DNA of 37,681 bases from RGIG3009 sp045595845 (GCA_045595845.1 JAZOBF010000029.1:1-37681), one strand, 5' to 3'; numbered from the stretch's first letter, positions 1 to 8,777 are shown. Numbers and translations: made by a program. Notes: generated from the sequence alone by a model not told the origin.

Positions 1-33
1 TGGGGTATAGCCCATGCGGTACTTGCAAACCAT

Positions 34-70
34 AAAAAAGAGCACCGACAAGAAGTCGGCGCTCTTTTTT
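34..70 (-). terminator. Rho-independent terminator of the ireB operon
   Basis: An A-rich left arm (34-43) and CCGAC (45-49) pair with GTCGG (55-59) and GCTCTTTTTT (61-70) around the loop at 50-54. Read on the minus strand, the 44/60 mismatch becomes a G-U pair and the stem ends in a run of T, immediately after the stop codon of the 97-residue gene. It is almost symmetric and could also stop plus-strand transcription entering from the left. Confidence 0.85.
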
Positions 71-362
71 AGTTTTCTGCGAGTGCGCGTTCCAGCCAGA
101 TACTGCCGATATCCATGGCATTATACAAGCCGTTTTTCTCGCTTTTCTTTAGAATGCGATCTTTTAAGCGGACTTCCGGATCCGTTAGCAGCAACTGAAC
201 TTGGATCTTATCTGCCACCGTCATATCGCCGACGGTTTTGGTGGTCAGAACTTGCAGTACAACGACGCATTTTTCTGCCATATCTCCATAATACAGGACA
301 TTTCCGCTGCGCACAAGCGGTTTACCTTTGTAAGTGAGCAGTTGTTCTTGCTTTTCAGGCAT
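69..362 (-). CDS. Small conserved protein of unknown function downstream of ireB
   Basis: The product is 97 residues long and has no signal peptide or membrane segment, so it is probably cytoplasmic. The N-terminal third reads like a short beta-rich module (YKGKPLVRSGNVLYYGD), followed by a strand-rich middle (CVVVLQVLTTK, KIQVQLLLTD) and a helical C-terminus with IGSIWLERALAE. I do not recognise a named domain. It lies 20 bp after ireB, shares that gene's promoter and ends at a terminator, so it is the second gene of a two-gene operon. A GAGG ribosome site (377-374) precedes the ATG by 11 nt. In many Firmicutes the gene after ireB is ruvX; this protein does not resemble RuvX. Coding status is well supported by context; function is unknown. 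Confidence 0.75.
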   Translation of the reverse strand: MPEKQEQLLTYKGKPLVRSGNVLYYGDMAEKCVVVLQVLTTKTVGDMTVADKIQVQLLLTDPEVRLKDRILKKSEKNGLYNAMDIGSIWLERALAEN

Positions 363-382
363 GATTGGTTTTTCCTCGTTTC

Positions 383-628
383 TTAATCGTTGAGATAAGA
401 GCGTACCATGGCACGCAACAATTCGTCGCGGTCAATCTTGCGAATCAGACTGCGCGCATTGTTGTGTGTGGTGATATAGGTGGGATCCTCAGACAGAATA
501 TAGCCGACAATCTGATTGATCGGATTGTATCCTTTCTCACGCAAGGCGTCATAAACAGCTGTGAGTACCTGCTTCATCTGTTGGTCTTTATCCTCGTTCA
601 CCGAGAAAGTCATGGTTTTATCTAACAT
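383..628 (-). CDS. ireB: IreB family regulatory phosphoprotein (UPF0297/DUF965)
   Basis: The 81-residue protein carries the family signature EKGYNPINQIVGYILSEDP followed by TYIT and an ARSLIRKIDRDE segment. In Enterococcus, IreB is a small dimeric substrate of the PASTA-domain kinase IreK and modulates cell-envelope stress and cephalosporin resistance; phosphorylation is on N-terminal threonines. Two threonines sit at positions 5 and 7 here, a plausible match. The start at 628 is chosen because GGAGG (640-636) lies 7 nt upstream; an in-frame ATG at 643 lies upstream of that ribosome site and is less likely. No kinase or phosphatase partner is in the window. Identity is highly confident; the regulatory role is by family. 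Confidence 0.95.
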   Translation of the reverse strand: MLDKTMTFSVNEDKDQQMKQVLTAVYDALREKGYNPINQIVGYILSEDPTYITTHNNARSLIRKIDRDELLRAMVRSYLND

Positions 629-661
629 TCGGATTCCTCCCATCCAAGTAACTTAATTATT

Positions 662-690
662 AGTATACGCTATCCTTTTAAAAATTGCAA
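662..690 (-). promoter_or_regulatory. Sigma-A type promoter of ireB
   Basis: On the minus strand TTGCAA (690-685) and TATACT (667-662) are separated by 17 bp. The promoter lies just after the pheT stop codon, so ireB need not depend on the T-box controlled pheST transcript. I see no terminator between pheT and ireB, so read-through is also possible. Confidence 0.7.
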
Positions 691-693
691 GTA

Positions 694-3087
694 TTATGAA
701 CGAAGTGTGCAACCTTTTTCCTCTAAACGCGCAAAAATCTTGTTGAGCAGAGGATCAATATCGGAATCCGACAAGGTTCCGTCAGCCGAACGGAAGTACA
801 AACTGAACGCCACACTTTTCTTGCCATCGGCAATCTGTGCACCTTGATACACATCAAAGAGTGTAACCGTTTCCAGCAGTTTTCCGCCCGCTTTAGCAAT
901 GGTTTTTTGAATTTCTGCGACCGGCAACGCCTCGTCGCATAAAAGCGCCAGATCGCGTTCCACCGCCGGGAAGCGGGGCAGAGGCTTGTATAGTACACGC
1001 ACGCGCTCGATAGCAGTAAACAACGGTTGCAACCGTATTTCGGCGACATAGACACGAGCATCCAAATCATAATTAGCGGTGGTGTCGGGGTGAACTTCAC
1101 CAAAGGTGCCGATTATTTCTCCCTCTACATTCACAGCGGCTTGACGGCCGGGGTGCAGATAGGGTTCAGTACTGCGTGTATAGTCTGCGTCAATACCAAA
1201 GTTTGCAAGCAAGCTTTCGATAATCCCTTTGAGTGTGAAGAAGCTTTCTTCTTTGCCATACAAACCGAGTGACAAAGCCGGTATTTCTTCCGGTTGTTCA
1301 GTCAGCGGCAATGCGAAAGGACGGAACAGCTTGCTGACCTCAAAGAAACGAACAGACTCGTTTTTGCGGTTCAGGTTGGTGGCAAGTACCGTCAACATAC
1401 TGGTAATTAGTTGGGAACGCATAACCGAGTATTCTTCACCAAGCGGGTTGAGCAAGGTGACGACCTGACGGCGAGCATCGTTTTCGGGTAGAGAAAGCGA
1501 ATCCAATGCCTTGCCGCTGATAAACGAATAGGTGGAAATTTCCTGCATGCCGTGTGCCATCAAGACTTCTTTAATACGGTTGGTGTGGCGGCGTTCCGGT
1601 AGGATTTTACCACGCACGATGGAACCGGTCATGGGGGTGGATACGATATGGTCATAACCGTATACACGCATGACTTCTTCCGCCAAATCGGCACGCCCCT
1701 CAATATCGTCGCGGAAAGACGGTACCGTACAGGTCAGCATACCGTTGTCGAGCGTCGTGACGATTTCCAAGCGGTTGAGAATATCCACGATTGTTTCGTC
1801 GGGCACATTCACACCGAGTAAAGCGTTGATGCCGGCGGTGGTGACATTCAAGACGCGGGGAGCGGGCAGTTCCTCATGGCGGTCCAACACACCGTCCACA
1901 ATATCACCTGCATCCAATTCTTCAATGAGTTGAAGCGCACGATTCATGGCGTATTCCACGCCGCCGATATCCACACCTTTTTCAAACCGAGCCGAAGACT
2001 CGGTACGCATACCGAGCGTTCGTGCCGTACGGCGGACGCTGTCACGGCGGAATTTTGCACACTCAAACAGAAGGTCGGTGGTATCGTCTTTGATCTCACT
2101 GTTCAGGCCGCCCATGATACCGGCAACACAGGAGGGGTTTTCGCCGTCTGCAATAACCAGCATATCCGATGTCAAGGTGTGTGCCTTGCCATCTAATGTG
2201 GTGATGGTTTCACCGTCGCCCGCCGTGCGCACGATAATTTGTTTGCCGCGAATATCTCGCAGATCAAACGCATGCATCGGTTGTCCCGTTTCCAGCATGA
2301 CGAAGTTGGTGATATCCACAATATTGTTAATAGGCCGCATACCGGCGGTGCGCAGGCAATCCTTTATCCAATCGGGCGAGGACTTAATGCGGAGATTGCG
2401 AACGATACGCCCCATGTAACGCGGGCATAGGTCATAGTCTTTTACGGTGATGTTGATGTAGTCCTTAATGTCGCCGCCTACCGTTGTATAGGTGGGGGCG
2501 GGAGCGTGAAATTCTTGCTTGAGTGCCACGGCAATCTCACGGGCAACCCCGAGCACACTCTGGCAATCGGGACGGTTGGCGGTGATCTTGAAATCAATGA
2601 CCACATCGTTGAGATGCAGAATGTCGCGCATATCCGTACCGGCGGGGACATCTTCTTTCAGAATGAGAATCCCGTACACCTCAGCACCGGGGTAATCGGT
2701 TTCTTTCAAACAGAGTTCTTCGCCGGAGCACAGCATACCGTCGGACGGCAGACCGCGCAGTTTGCCGCGTTTAATGTGCATGCCGTTGGGCAATTTGGAA
2801 TCGTGTAGTGCTGCGGGCACTAACGCGCCCTCAAAGACATTTTGAGCACCGGTGATGATCTGAATCGGTTCAGTACCGCCTACATCCATCTGACAAATCT
2901 GCAATTTATCGGCATCAGGATGTTTCTCCAGTTTCAAAATACGCGCCGCCACAACATTCGACATGGTGGCGGATAAGTCTTCAATGCTTTCGACTTCAAA
3001 GCCGCTTAGAATCATTTTGTCGCACAGTTCCTCGACGGGAACCGTAATATCAACATAGCGTTTAAGCCAGTTTAATGAAATTTTCAT
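694..3087 (-). CDS. pheT: Phenylalanine-tRNA ligase beta subunit
   Basis: The 797-residue protein matches the usual length of bacterial PheT. Domains in order: an N-terminal EMAP/OB-like tRNA-binding domain (about 40-150, with KLEKHPDADKLQICQMDVG), the B3/B4 editing domain (about 210-400), the B5 DNA-binding-like domain (about 410-480), the catalytic-like core, and the C-terminal FDX-ACB anticodon-binding domain (about 704-797, starting near PLPRFPAVERDLAL). It forms the alpha2-beta2 enzyme with PheS, charging tRNA-Phe and, in the beta subunit, hydrolysing Tyr-tRNA-Phe. It starts 14 bp after pheS, with GGAGGG 8 nt before the ATG. Expression is governed by the T-box leader at 4139-4400. Confidence 0.98.
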   Translation of the reverse strand: MKISLNWLKRYVDITVPVEELCDKMILSGFEVESIEDLSATMSNVVAARILKLEKHPDADKLQICQMDVGGTEPIQIITGAQNVFEGALVPAALHDSKLPNGMHIKRGKLRGLPSDGMLCSGEELCLKETDYPGAEVYGILILKEDVPAGTDMRDILHLNDVVIDFKITANRPDCQSVLGVAREIAVALKQEFHAPAPTYTTVGGDIKDYINITVKDYDLCPRYMGRIVRNLRIKSSPDWIKDCLRTAGMRPINNIVDITNFVMLETGQPMHAFDLRDIRGKQIIVRTAGDGETITTLDGKAHTLTSDMLVIADGENPSCVAGIMGGLNSEIKDDTTDLLFECAKFRRDSVRRTARTLGMRTESSARFEKGVDIGGVEYAMNRALQLIEELDAGDIVDGVLDRHEELPAPRVLNVTTAGINALLGVNVPDETIVDILNRLEIVTTLDNGMLTCTVPSFRDDIEGRADLAEEVMRVYGYDHIVSTPMTGSIVRGKILPERRHTNRIKEVLMAHGMQEISTYSFISGKALDSLSLPENDARRQVVTLLNPLGEEYSVMRSQLITSMLTVLATNLNRKNESVRFFEVSKLFRPFALPLTEQPEEIPALSLGLYGKEESFFTLKGIIESLLANFGIDADYTRSTEPYLHPGRQAAVNVEGEIIGTFGEVHPDTTANYDLDARVYVAEIRLQPLFTAIERVRVLYKPLPRFPAVERDLALLCDEALPVAEIQKTIAKAGGKLLETVTLFDVYQGAQIADGKKSVAFSLYFRSADGTLSDSDIDPLLNKIFARLEEKGCTLRS

Positions 3088-3101
3088 CTGTCGGTCCCTC
3101 C

Positions 3102-4121
3102 TTAAAACTGTTCCAAGAATCGCTGGTCGTTTTCAAACAGCAGACGGATATCGCTGATTTTATAACGAGTGGTGGTCAGGCGATCCAAACCGATGCCGAA
3201 TGCGAAACCGGTATATTCTTCGGGGTCAATGCCACAGCCCGCAAGCACGCGCGGATGTACCATACCTGCGCCGAGAATTTCAATCCAGCCGGTTCCTTTA
3301 CACACACGGCATCCTTTGCCGCCACATTCGGAGCAGGTCACATCAACCTCAACGCTCGGTTCCGTGAACGGGAAGAAAGACGGACGGAATTTCACTTCGG
3401 TTTCAGGTCCGTATATCTCATGGGCGAACTGTTCCAAAACGCCCTTTAAATCGCACAAGGTGATCCCCTTATCCACAACCAAGCCCTCCACTTGATGGAA
3501 GACGGGGGAGTGAGTGGCGTCTACTTCGTCGGCGCGGAACACGCGGCCCGGGCAAATGATACGGATGGGAGGTTTGCGCTGTTCCATGGTGCGAGCTTGT
3601 GCTGCCGAAGTCTGTGTGCGAAGCAGCAGATTTTCCGCCAAATAAAAGGTGTCTTGCATATCGCGCGCCGGATGGTCTTTTGGCACATTCAGCGCTTCAA
3701 AGCAGTAGTGCTCTGTCTCTACCTCAGGACCGTCTACCACATCAAACCCCATTGACTGAAAAATGTCAATCAGATCATTCAAAACAATATTCAGCGGATG
3801 AAGGCCACCTTCTTTTGCTTTAACACCCGGTAAGGTAACATCCAATGTTTCGTCTTTCAGGCGTTTTTCTTTGAGAAGAGCCGTCATGGTTTCCTCACGC
3901 TCTTTGAGTGCGGTTTCCAGTTCACCGCGCAACTGATTGATTAGTTGGCCCATTTTCGGGCGTTCCTCAGCAGGCAACGCACCCATCCCGCGCAAAAGTT
4001 CAGTTACTTCACCTTTTTTACCTAACAAACGCACACGGAACTCTTCGAGTTCTTTGGGCGTTTCCAGCATTTCCAATTCGCCAAGTGCCTTTTGGCGCAA
4101 GGCTCCCAATTTTTCTTTCAT
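3102..4121 (-). CDS. pheS: Phenylalanine-tRNA ligase alpha subunit
   Basis: The 339-residue class II synthetase subunit begins with a coiled-coil arm (about 1-90) that binds the tRNA, followed by the catalytic domain. Visible signatures are the HPARDMQDTFY segment, the motif 2 region around RVFRADEVDATHSP, FRPSFFPFTEPSVEVDV, a Cys-rich loop (CSECGGKGCRVCKGTGW) typical of Clostridia and Bacillus, and motif 3 (GFAFGIGLDRL). It activates phenylalanine with ATP and transfers it to tRNA-Phe in the cytoplasm. An AGGAGG site lies just upstream of the ATG. It is the first gene after the T-box leader and is followed directly by pheT. Confidence 0.98.
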   Translation of the reverse strand: MKEKLGALRQKALGELEMLETPKELEEFRVRLLGKKGEVTELLRGMGALPAEERPKMGQLINQLRGELETALKEREETMTALLKEKRLKDETLDVTLPGVKAKEGGLHPLNIVLNDLIDIFQSMGFDVVDGPEVETEHYCFEALNVPKDHPARDMQDTFYLAENLLLRTQTSAAQARTMEQRKPPIRIICPGRVFRADEVDATHSPVFHQVEGLVVDKGITLCDLKGVLEQFAHEIYGPETEVKFRPSFFPFTEPSVEVDVTCSECGGKGCRVCKGTGWIEILGAGMVHPRVLAGCGIDPEEYTGFAFGIGLDRLTTTRYKISDIRLLFENDQRFLEQF

Positions 4122-4138
4122 ACAAACCTCCTGAAAAT

Positions 4139-4400
4139 AAAAAAACTTCGTCCCTCAAAACAGGGACGAAGATAACTCCGCGGTACCACCCACATTTCCG
4201 TTTGATAAAAAACGGACACTCACACGACCGATAACGGAGGACTCCGTCAACACCTACCGCCCGTTGCGGGAATCAGCGTTGCCGCTCGGGAGTGAACTTC
4301 CGCAAAGGCCGAGCCAAGTCGTTTTCAGCCAGTGACGACTCTCTCTGTTGTGCCGGATAGTCTGCGTACTCTCTCCGTCAATGCGTTTAACAAGGATATT
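4139..4400 (-). ncRNA. T-box leader (riboswitch) of pheST, with terminator
   Basis: Transcribed leftward, this leader shows the hallmark T-box sequence TGGTACCGCGG (4188-4178), which pairs with the acceptor end of uncharged tRNA. It is followed by a strong intrinsic terminator: CTTCGTCCCT (minus-strand view of 4171-4162) pairs with 4155-4146, then seven T (4145-4139). Near the 5-prime end are Stem I elements, including GAGAGTA and GGCTGAAAACG. A TTC triplet at 4296-4294, followed by A, is in the right place to be the phenylalanine specifier codon. Low charged tRNA-Phe should favour antitermination and raise pheST expression. The T-box and terminator are seen directly; the specifier assignment is inferred from position and the downstream gene. 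Confidence 0.95.
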
Positions 4401-4425
4401 ATACCAGTTTTTTTAAAAAAAGCAA
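4398..4425 (-). promoter_or_regulatory. Promoter of the pheST T-box transcript
   Basis: A perfect TATAAT (minus strand, 4403-4398) lies just upstream of the T-box leader. TTGCTT (4425-4420) at 16 bp is the best -35. It is divergent from the minD promoter, the two being about 10 bp apart. Confidence 0.7.
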
Positions 4426-4435
4426 GGACAAATTG

Positions 4436-4464
4436 TTTACATGAAAGCAGTTTTGTGATATACT
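4436..4464 (+). promoter_or_regulatory. Promoter of the minD-mgsA-hisS-aspS operon
   Basis: TTTACA (4436-4441) and TATACT (4459-4464) are separated by 17 bp. The start codon of the first gene is 22 nt after the -10 box, leaving a very short untranslated leader with GGGGGTG (4475-4481) as ribosome site. Confidence 0.7.
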
Positions 4465-4486
4465 AACTCAAAATGGGGGTGAAAGT

Positions 4487-5227
4487 ATGATTTCAGTTGT
4501 CACATCCGGCAAAGGCGGTGCGGGTAAATCAACCGTTTCAGCGGGTTTGGGCTGTGCATTGGCACGCCGCGGCCGCCGCGTTCTGCTTGTGGACGGGGAT
4601 GCCGGTTTGCGCAGTCTGGATGTCATGCTGGGGATTGCTGGTACGGCGGTATACGATATCGCTGATGTTCTTGCAGGCGCCTGTCAGCCTGCCGGCGCGA
4701 TTTATCCCTCACCGATCTGCCCGGATGTATTTGTGCTTCCGGCTCCTGTGGATCTGGAAAAGCTGGCTTCACCTGAGGATATGGCACGGCTTTGCCGCGG
4801 TTTTTCGCGTTATTATGACGAGGTGATCGTGGACTGCCCCGCCGGTATCGGTCGTGGATTTGAAACCGCGGTTGCCGGTGCTGACCGTGCTTTTGTTGTT
4901 ACCACACCCGATATGGTGTGTGCCAGAGATGCACAGATTATCGCGCGACTGTTGCGAAAACGGGAGATACCGGCGCGTTTGATTATTAACCGCCTGCGTT
5001 CAGAACCTATTTTGCGCGGTAAAATGCCTGATATCGACGAATTGATTGATACGGCGGCATTGCAACTGATTGGTGTTTTACCTGAGGATGAAGAGGTTGC
5101 GGTCGCGAATGCGTACGGAAAACCGTTGCCGGTTGATTCCAATGCCGGCACATGTTTTGCCAATATCGCGGCTCGTTATCTCGGAGAGGATATTCTGCTG
5201 GCTGATCTGCGGCGTATGCAGGCATAG
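4487..5227 (+). CDS. minD: MinD-like septum-site ATPase (ParA/MinD family)
   Basis: The 246-residue protein has the deviant Walker A motif KGGAGKST (residues 9-16) with its signature lysine, a Walker A-prime like VDGDAGLRSLDVMLGI typical of MinD, and a switch II VDCPAGIGRGFE. MinD dimerises with ATP on the membrane and positions the division site through MinC. The protein is shorter than typical MinD (about 265-270), and its C-terminus (YLGEDILLADLRRMQA) lacks the basic FLKRLF-type amphipathic membrane-targeting helix, so membrane binding is uncertain. No minC or minE lies beside it; the next gene is mgsA. In several Clostridium species min genes, rodA and mgsA are neighbours, so this looks like a reduced remnant of that cluster. 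A related ParA-type ATPase with another role cannot be excluded. Confidence 0.85.
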   Translation: MISVVTSGKGGAGKSTVSAGLGCALARRGRRVLLVDGDAGLRSLDVMLGIAGTAVYDIADVLAGACQPAGAIYPSPICPDVFVLPAPVDLEKLASPEDMARLCRGFSRYYDEVIVDCPAGIGRGFETAVAGADRAFVVTTPDMVCARDAQIIARLLRKREIPARLIINRLRSEPILRGKMPDIDELIDTAALQLIGVLPEDEEVAVANAYGKPLPVDSNAGTCFANIAARYLGEDILLADLRRMQA

Positions 5228-5247
5228 CGTGCAAAGGAGAGGAATAC

Positions 5248-5661
5248 ATGAACATTGCGTTGATCGCACACGATGCTAAAAAAGAACTCATGGTACAGTT
5301 TTGTATCGCATATTGCGGTATTCTCAGCCGCCACAATCTATGTGCTACGGGTACGACGGGCAAAATGGTGTCCGAGGCAACAGGCTTACAGATAACCCGC
5401 TATTTAAGTGGCGTTCAAGGGGGATCGCAACAAATTGCCGCGCGCATTTCCTGCGATGAAATTGATTTACTTTTGTTTTTCCGCGACCCCATGACGGTTA
5501 AAGAACACGAAGCCAATGAAAACGATATGTTCAGGCTTTGTGATATGCGTAATATCCCCGTCGCTACCAATATTGCTTCTGCCGAGGTGTTGATACACGG
5601 CTTGGAGCGCGGCGACTTAGATTGGCGAAACATTGTCAACCCGTCTAACAGTACGAAATAA
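5248..5661 (+). CDS. mgsA: Methylglyoxal synthase
   Basis: The 137-residue protein matches the MgsA family along its length: IALIAHDAKKE at the N-terminus, the phosphate-binding ATGTTGKM segment, GGSQQIAARI, and DLLLFFRDPMT with catalytic-region acidic residues, ending in CDMRNIPVATNIASAE. It converts dihydroxyacetone phosphate to methylglyoxal and phosphate, a bypass that relieves sugar-phosphate stress. It starts 20 bp after minD with AGGAGAGG as ribosome site, and hisS begins 16 bp after its stop, so the genes are very likely co-transcribed. Identity is clear; why it is linked to tRNA synthetases is not evident. Confidence 0.97.
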   Translation: MNIALIAHDAKKELMVQFCIAYCGILSRHNLCATGTTGKMVSEATGLQITRYLSGVQGGSQQIAARISCDEIDLLLFFRDPMTVKEHEANENDMFRLCDMRNIPVATNIASAEVLIHGLERGDLDWRNIVNPSNSTK

Positions 5662-5677
5662 AGGAACGATAAACAGT

Positions 5678-6991
5678 ATGGGACTGATCACCAAAGCGAT
5701 TCGCGGCACACAAGATGTGTTGCCCGCAGACAGTCATGAATGGCAATATGTAGAGCGCACCGTATTGCAAGTGGCGCGCGACCATGGTTACCGTGAAATC
5801 CGCACACCCGTATTTGAACACACCGAGTTGTTTCAGCGCTCGGTGGGGGAAACCACGGATGTTGTGCAAAAAGAAATGTATACATTTGAGGATAAAGGCG
5901 GCCGCTCTATTACTCTGCGACCGGAAGGCACGGCGGGTGCTATGCGGCTGCTTTTGGAGCACGGTCTTCACAACGAAGCGTTGCCCATCAAGGCATCGTA
6001 TCTGACCTCTTGTTATCGGTATGAAAAGCCGCAGGCGGGCCGTTTGCGCGAGTTTCATCAGTTTGGTATTGAGTGTTTCGGTACCGCGTCACCGATGGCG
6101 GACGCGGAGGTGATAGCCGTCGCGCATAATGTGTTCAAAGCATTGGGTGTTCAAGGCGTTTCCTTGCACATTAACTCTATCGGTTGTCCGGAATGCCGCA
6201 AAGCATACCACGAAGCGCTGACTGCTTATTTTGCCAACCGTCAGGAGGAGCTTTGCGAAACCTGCCGTGACCGTTTAGGGCGTAATCCCATGCGTATTTT
6301 GGATTGCAAATCCCCCGTTTGTTCCAAAATTGCGGCGGATGCTCCCGTGATTGTGGACTATTTATGTGACGATTGCCGCGATCATTTCGAAAAAGTGAAA
6401 GAGTTTTTAACTGCGGCTGACATTGATTTTTCCTTGGATCCGCACATTGTGCGCGGTCTTGACTATTATACGCGTACCGTGTTTGAATTTGTATCAGATG
6501 CGTTGGGCGCGCAAGCTGTGGTGTGCGGCGGCGGTCGATACGACGGTTTGTGTGAGGAACTTGGTGGTCCGCATTTGCCGTCACTCGGGTTTGGTATGGG
6601 GCTTGAGCGATTATTGATGGTCTTACACGCACAGAATGCTCCCATCCCGAAAGCACCCTCTTGTGACCTGTATCTCGCCTCTATGGGCGAAGAGGCGGCA
6701 AAGCGTTGTTTTGCACTTGCCAATCAGTTGCGTGAAGGCGGCGTAGCGGTAGAATGTGATACCGTTGGCAGAGGTCTTAAAGCGCAGCTGAAGTACGCTG
6801 ACAAACTGCACGCACTTTATACGATCGTGGTCGGGGATACCGAACTCGAGTCGGGAAAAGCTAAACTTAAAGATATGACAACGGGTGAAATTACGGATGT
6901 CGAATTGGATGATGGGTTGTACACCGTCCTGTATAACAAATCGCTGGATCGGCAGTTTGCCGATGTTGCTCAGCTGTTAGGAGATATGTAA
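5678..6991 (+). CDS. hisS: Histidine-tRNA ligase
   Basis: The 437-residue class IIa synthetase opens with ITKAIRGTQDVLP, typical of HisRS. Motif 2 is in the CYRYEKPQAGRLREFHQFG stretch, the histidine-specific segment is GLDYYTRTVFEF, and motif 3 is GFGMGLERLL. The C-terminal anticodon-binding domain follows (about 330-420), with an extra short tail. It attaches histidine to tRNA-His. The open frame extends 45 nt upstream into mgsA, but the ATG at 5678 with AAGGA (5661-5665) upstream and homology to the family start is preferred. Its TAA stop is directly followed by the aspS ATG. Confidence 0.97.
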   Translation: MGLITKAIRGTQDVLPADSHEWQYVERTVLQVARDHGYREIRTPVFEHTELFQRSVGETTDVVQKEMYTFEDKGGRSITLRPEGTAGAMRLLLEHGLHNEALPIKASYLTSCYRYEKPQAGRLREFHQFGIECFGTASPMADAEVIAVAHNVFKALGVQGVSLHINSIGCPECRKAYHEALTAYFANRQEELCETCRDRLGRNPMRILDCKSPVCSKIAADAPVIVDYLCDDCRDHFEKVKEFLTAADIDFSLDPHIVRGLDYYTRTVFEFVSDALGAQAVVCGGGRYDGLCEELGGPHLPSLGFGMGLERLLMVLHAQNAPIPKAPSCDLYLASMGEEAAKRCFALANQLREGGVAVECDTVGRGLKAQLKYADKLHALYTIVVGDTELESGKAKLKDMTTGEITDVELDDGLYTVLYNKSLDRQFADVAQLLGDM

Positions 6992-8773
6992 ATGGAAACC
7001 ATAAAAGGCATGAAACGCACCCGTTACTGCGGCGAATTCCGCAAAGAACACGCGGGTGAAACCGCTACCGTATTCGGTTGGGTGCAGCGTCAGCGCGATC
7101 TTGGTCAATTGATTTTTATTGATTTGCGCGACCGTACGGGTATCGTACAACTGGCGTTTGACGATAACACCGCACGCGAGGTCTTTGATAAAGCGTTTAC
7201 GGTACGCGGTGAGTATGTACTCGCCGCCACCGGTACGGTTCGTGTGCGTTCATCCATCAATAACGAAATCCCCACGGGTGAGGTGGAAATTGCGGTTCGA
7301 GAACTTCGTGTTCTCAATAAAGCGGAAACCACACCGTTTGAGATTGTGGAAAATTCCAATACGGCGGAAGCGATGCGCCTAAAATATCGGTATTTGGATT
7401 TGCGCCGTCCTGATTTGCAACGAAATTTGTTGTTGCGGCACAAAATTGCGAAGGCAACGCGTGATTATTTTGATTCGCAAGGCTTTGTGGAGTTGGAAAC
7501 GCCGATTTTGGTGCGTTCTACGCCGGAGGGCGCGCGTGACTTTTTGGTACCGTCCCGTGTGCATAAGGGCGAGTTTTATGCATTGCCGCAGTCGCCCCAG
7601 CTTTATAAGCAATTATCAATGGTGGCCGGGTTTGATCGGTATTTCCAATTAGCTCGTTGTTTCCGCGACGAAGATCTTCGCGCTGACCGTCAACCGGAAT
7701 TCACCCAAATTGATTTGGAAATGTCCTTTGTTGATGTGGAAGATGTTTTGGAAATCGGCGAAGGATTTATGAAACATGTTTTCAAAGAGATTTTGGATGT
7801 GGATATCCCGTTACCGTTGCCGCGCATGACCTATACGGAGGCGATGGAACGCTTTGGTTCGGATAAGCCGGATACGCGTTTCGACATGGAGTTGTGTGAT
7901 GTCAGTGATGTCGTAAAAGATTGCGGTTTTGGTGTTTTCACCTCAGCAATCGAAGGCGGCGGCTCCGTTCGCGGAATCGTGGCTAAGGATGCCGCTGGGA
8001 GCATTTCTCGTAAAGATATCGACAAACTGACCGAGCACGCCAAAGGAATCGGCGCTAAAGGTCTTGCGTGGGTGCGTTGGACGGAGGATGGTATCTCGTC
8101 CTCGTTTGGAAAATTCCTTACCGAGGAAACGATGCAAGCATTGCTTCAAAAATTGGGCGCTGAACAGGGCGATGTGGTACTGTTGATTGCTGATACCGTG
8201 TCAAAACTGGTGCTTACCGTACTCGGCGCGTTGCGTTTGGAGTTAGCTGATAGACTGAATGTGAAACGCGAAGGATTTGATCTGTTGTGGATCATCAATT
8301 TCCCGTTTTTCGAATGGGATCCCGAGCAGAATATGTGGGTTGCAATGCATCATCCGTTCACATCGCCGCTTGACGAATGTATTCCGTATTTGGATAGCGA
8401 TCCGTCTCGTGTTTTTGCAAAAGCGTACGATTTAGTGCTTAACGGTATTGAGATGGCGAGCGGGTCTATTCGCATCACCGATCCGGAACTGCAAAAGCGG
8501 ATGTTCCGCGCGTTGGGGCTCTCAGATGAGGTTTCGTATGCCAAATTCGGCTATTTGACCGATGCCTTTAAATATGGCGCACCGCCGCACGGCGGCATGG
8601 CGTTGGGACTTGATCGTTTGGTTATGCAGATGCTTGGTGCTCCCACATTGCGCGATGTAGTTGCATATCCCAAGGTACAAAACATGACGGAACTGATGAC
8701 ACAATGCCCGTCTTCGGTGGATGACGCACAACTTGGTGAATTGGGCCTTTCCCTGTTACCGAAAGAAGAATAA
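6992..8773 (+). CDS. aspS: Aspartate-tRNA ligase
   Basis: The 593-residue protein has the bacterial-type AspRS architecture: an N-terminal OB-fold anticodon-binding domain (about 1-110), the class II core with motif 2 (FRDEDLRADRQPEFTQID), the bacterial GAD insertion (about 290-420), the MHHPFTSP segment, and motif 3 (GGMALGLDRLVMQMLG). It charges tRNA-Asp; whether it also misacylates tRNA-Asn (which would need GatCAB) cannot be told from this window. The start codon abuts the hisS stop, and AGGAG (6979-6983) inside the end of hisS is the ribosome site. It is the last gene before a strong terminator. Confidence 0.98.
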   Translation: METIKGMKRTRYCGEFRKEHAGETATVFGWVQRQRDLGQLIFIDLRDRTGIVQLAFDDNTAREVFDKAFTVRGEYVLAATGTVRVRSSINNEIPTGEVEIAVRELRVLNKAETTPFEIVENSNTAEAMRLKYRYLDLRRPDLQRNLLLRHKIAKATRDYFDSQGFVELETPILVRSTPEGARDFLVPSRVHKGEFYALPQSPQLYKQLSMVAGFDRYFQLARCFRDEDLRADRQPEFTQIDLEMSFVDVEDVLEIGEGFMKHVFKEILDVDIPLPLPRMTYTEAMERFGSDKPDTRFDMELCDVSDVVKDCGFGVFTSAIEGGGSVRGIVAKDAAGSISRKDIDKLTEHAKGIGAKGLAWVRWTEDGISSSFGKFLTEETMQALLQKLGAEQGDVVLLIADTVSKLVLTVLGALRLELADRLNVKREGFDLLWIINFPFFEWDPEQNMWVAMHHPFTSPLDECIPYLDSDPSRVFAKAYDLVLNGIEMASGSIRITDPELQKRMFRALGLSDEVSYAKFGYLTDAFKYGAPPHGGMALGLDRLVMQMLGAPTLRDVVAYPKVQNMTELMTQCPSSVDDAQLGELGLSLLPKEE

Positions 8774-8777
8774 ATAT

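Noticed and set aside
1..33. The first 12 bases match the usual 5-prime end of tRNA-Gln
   Set aside because: After the D-arm start, the sequence no longer fits a cloverleaf and runs into the ireB operon terminator; 12 bases is too short to call a tRNA fragment.
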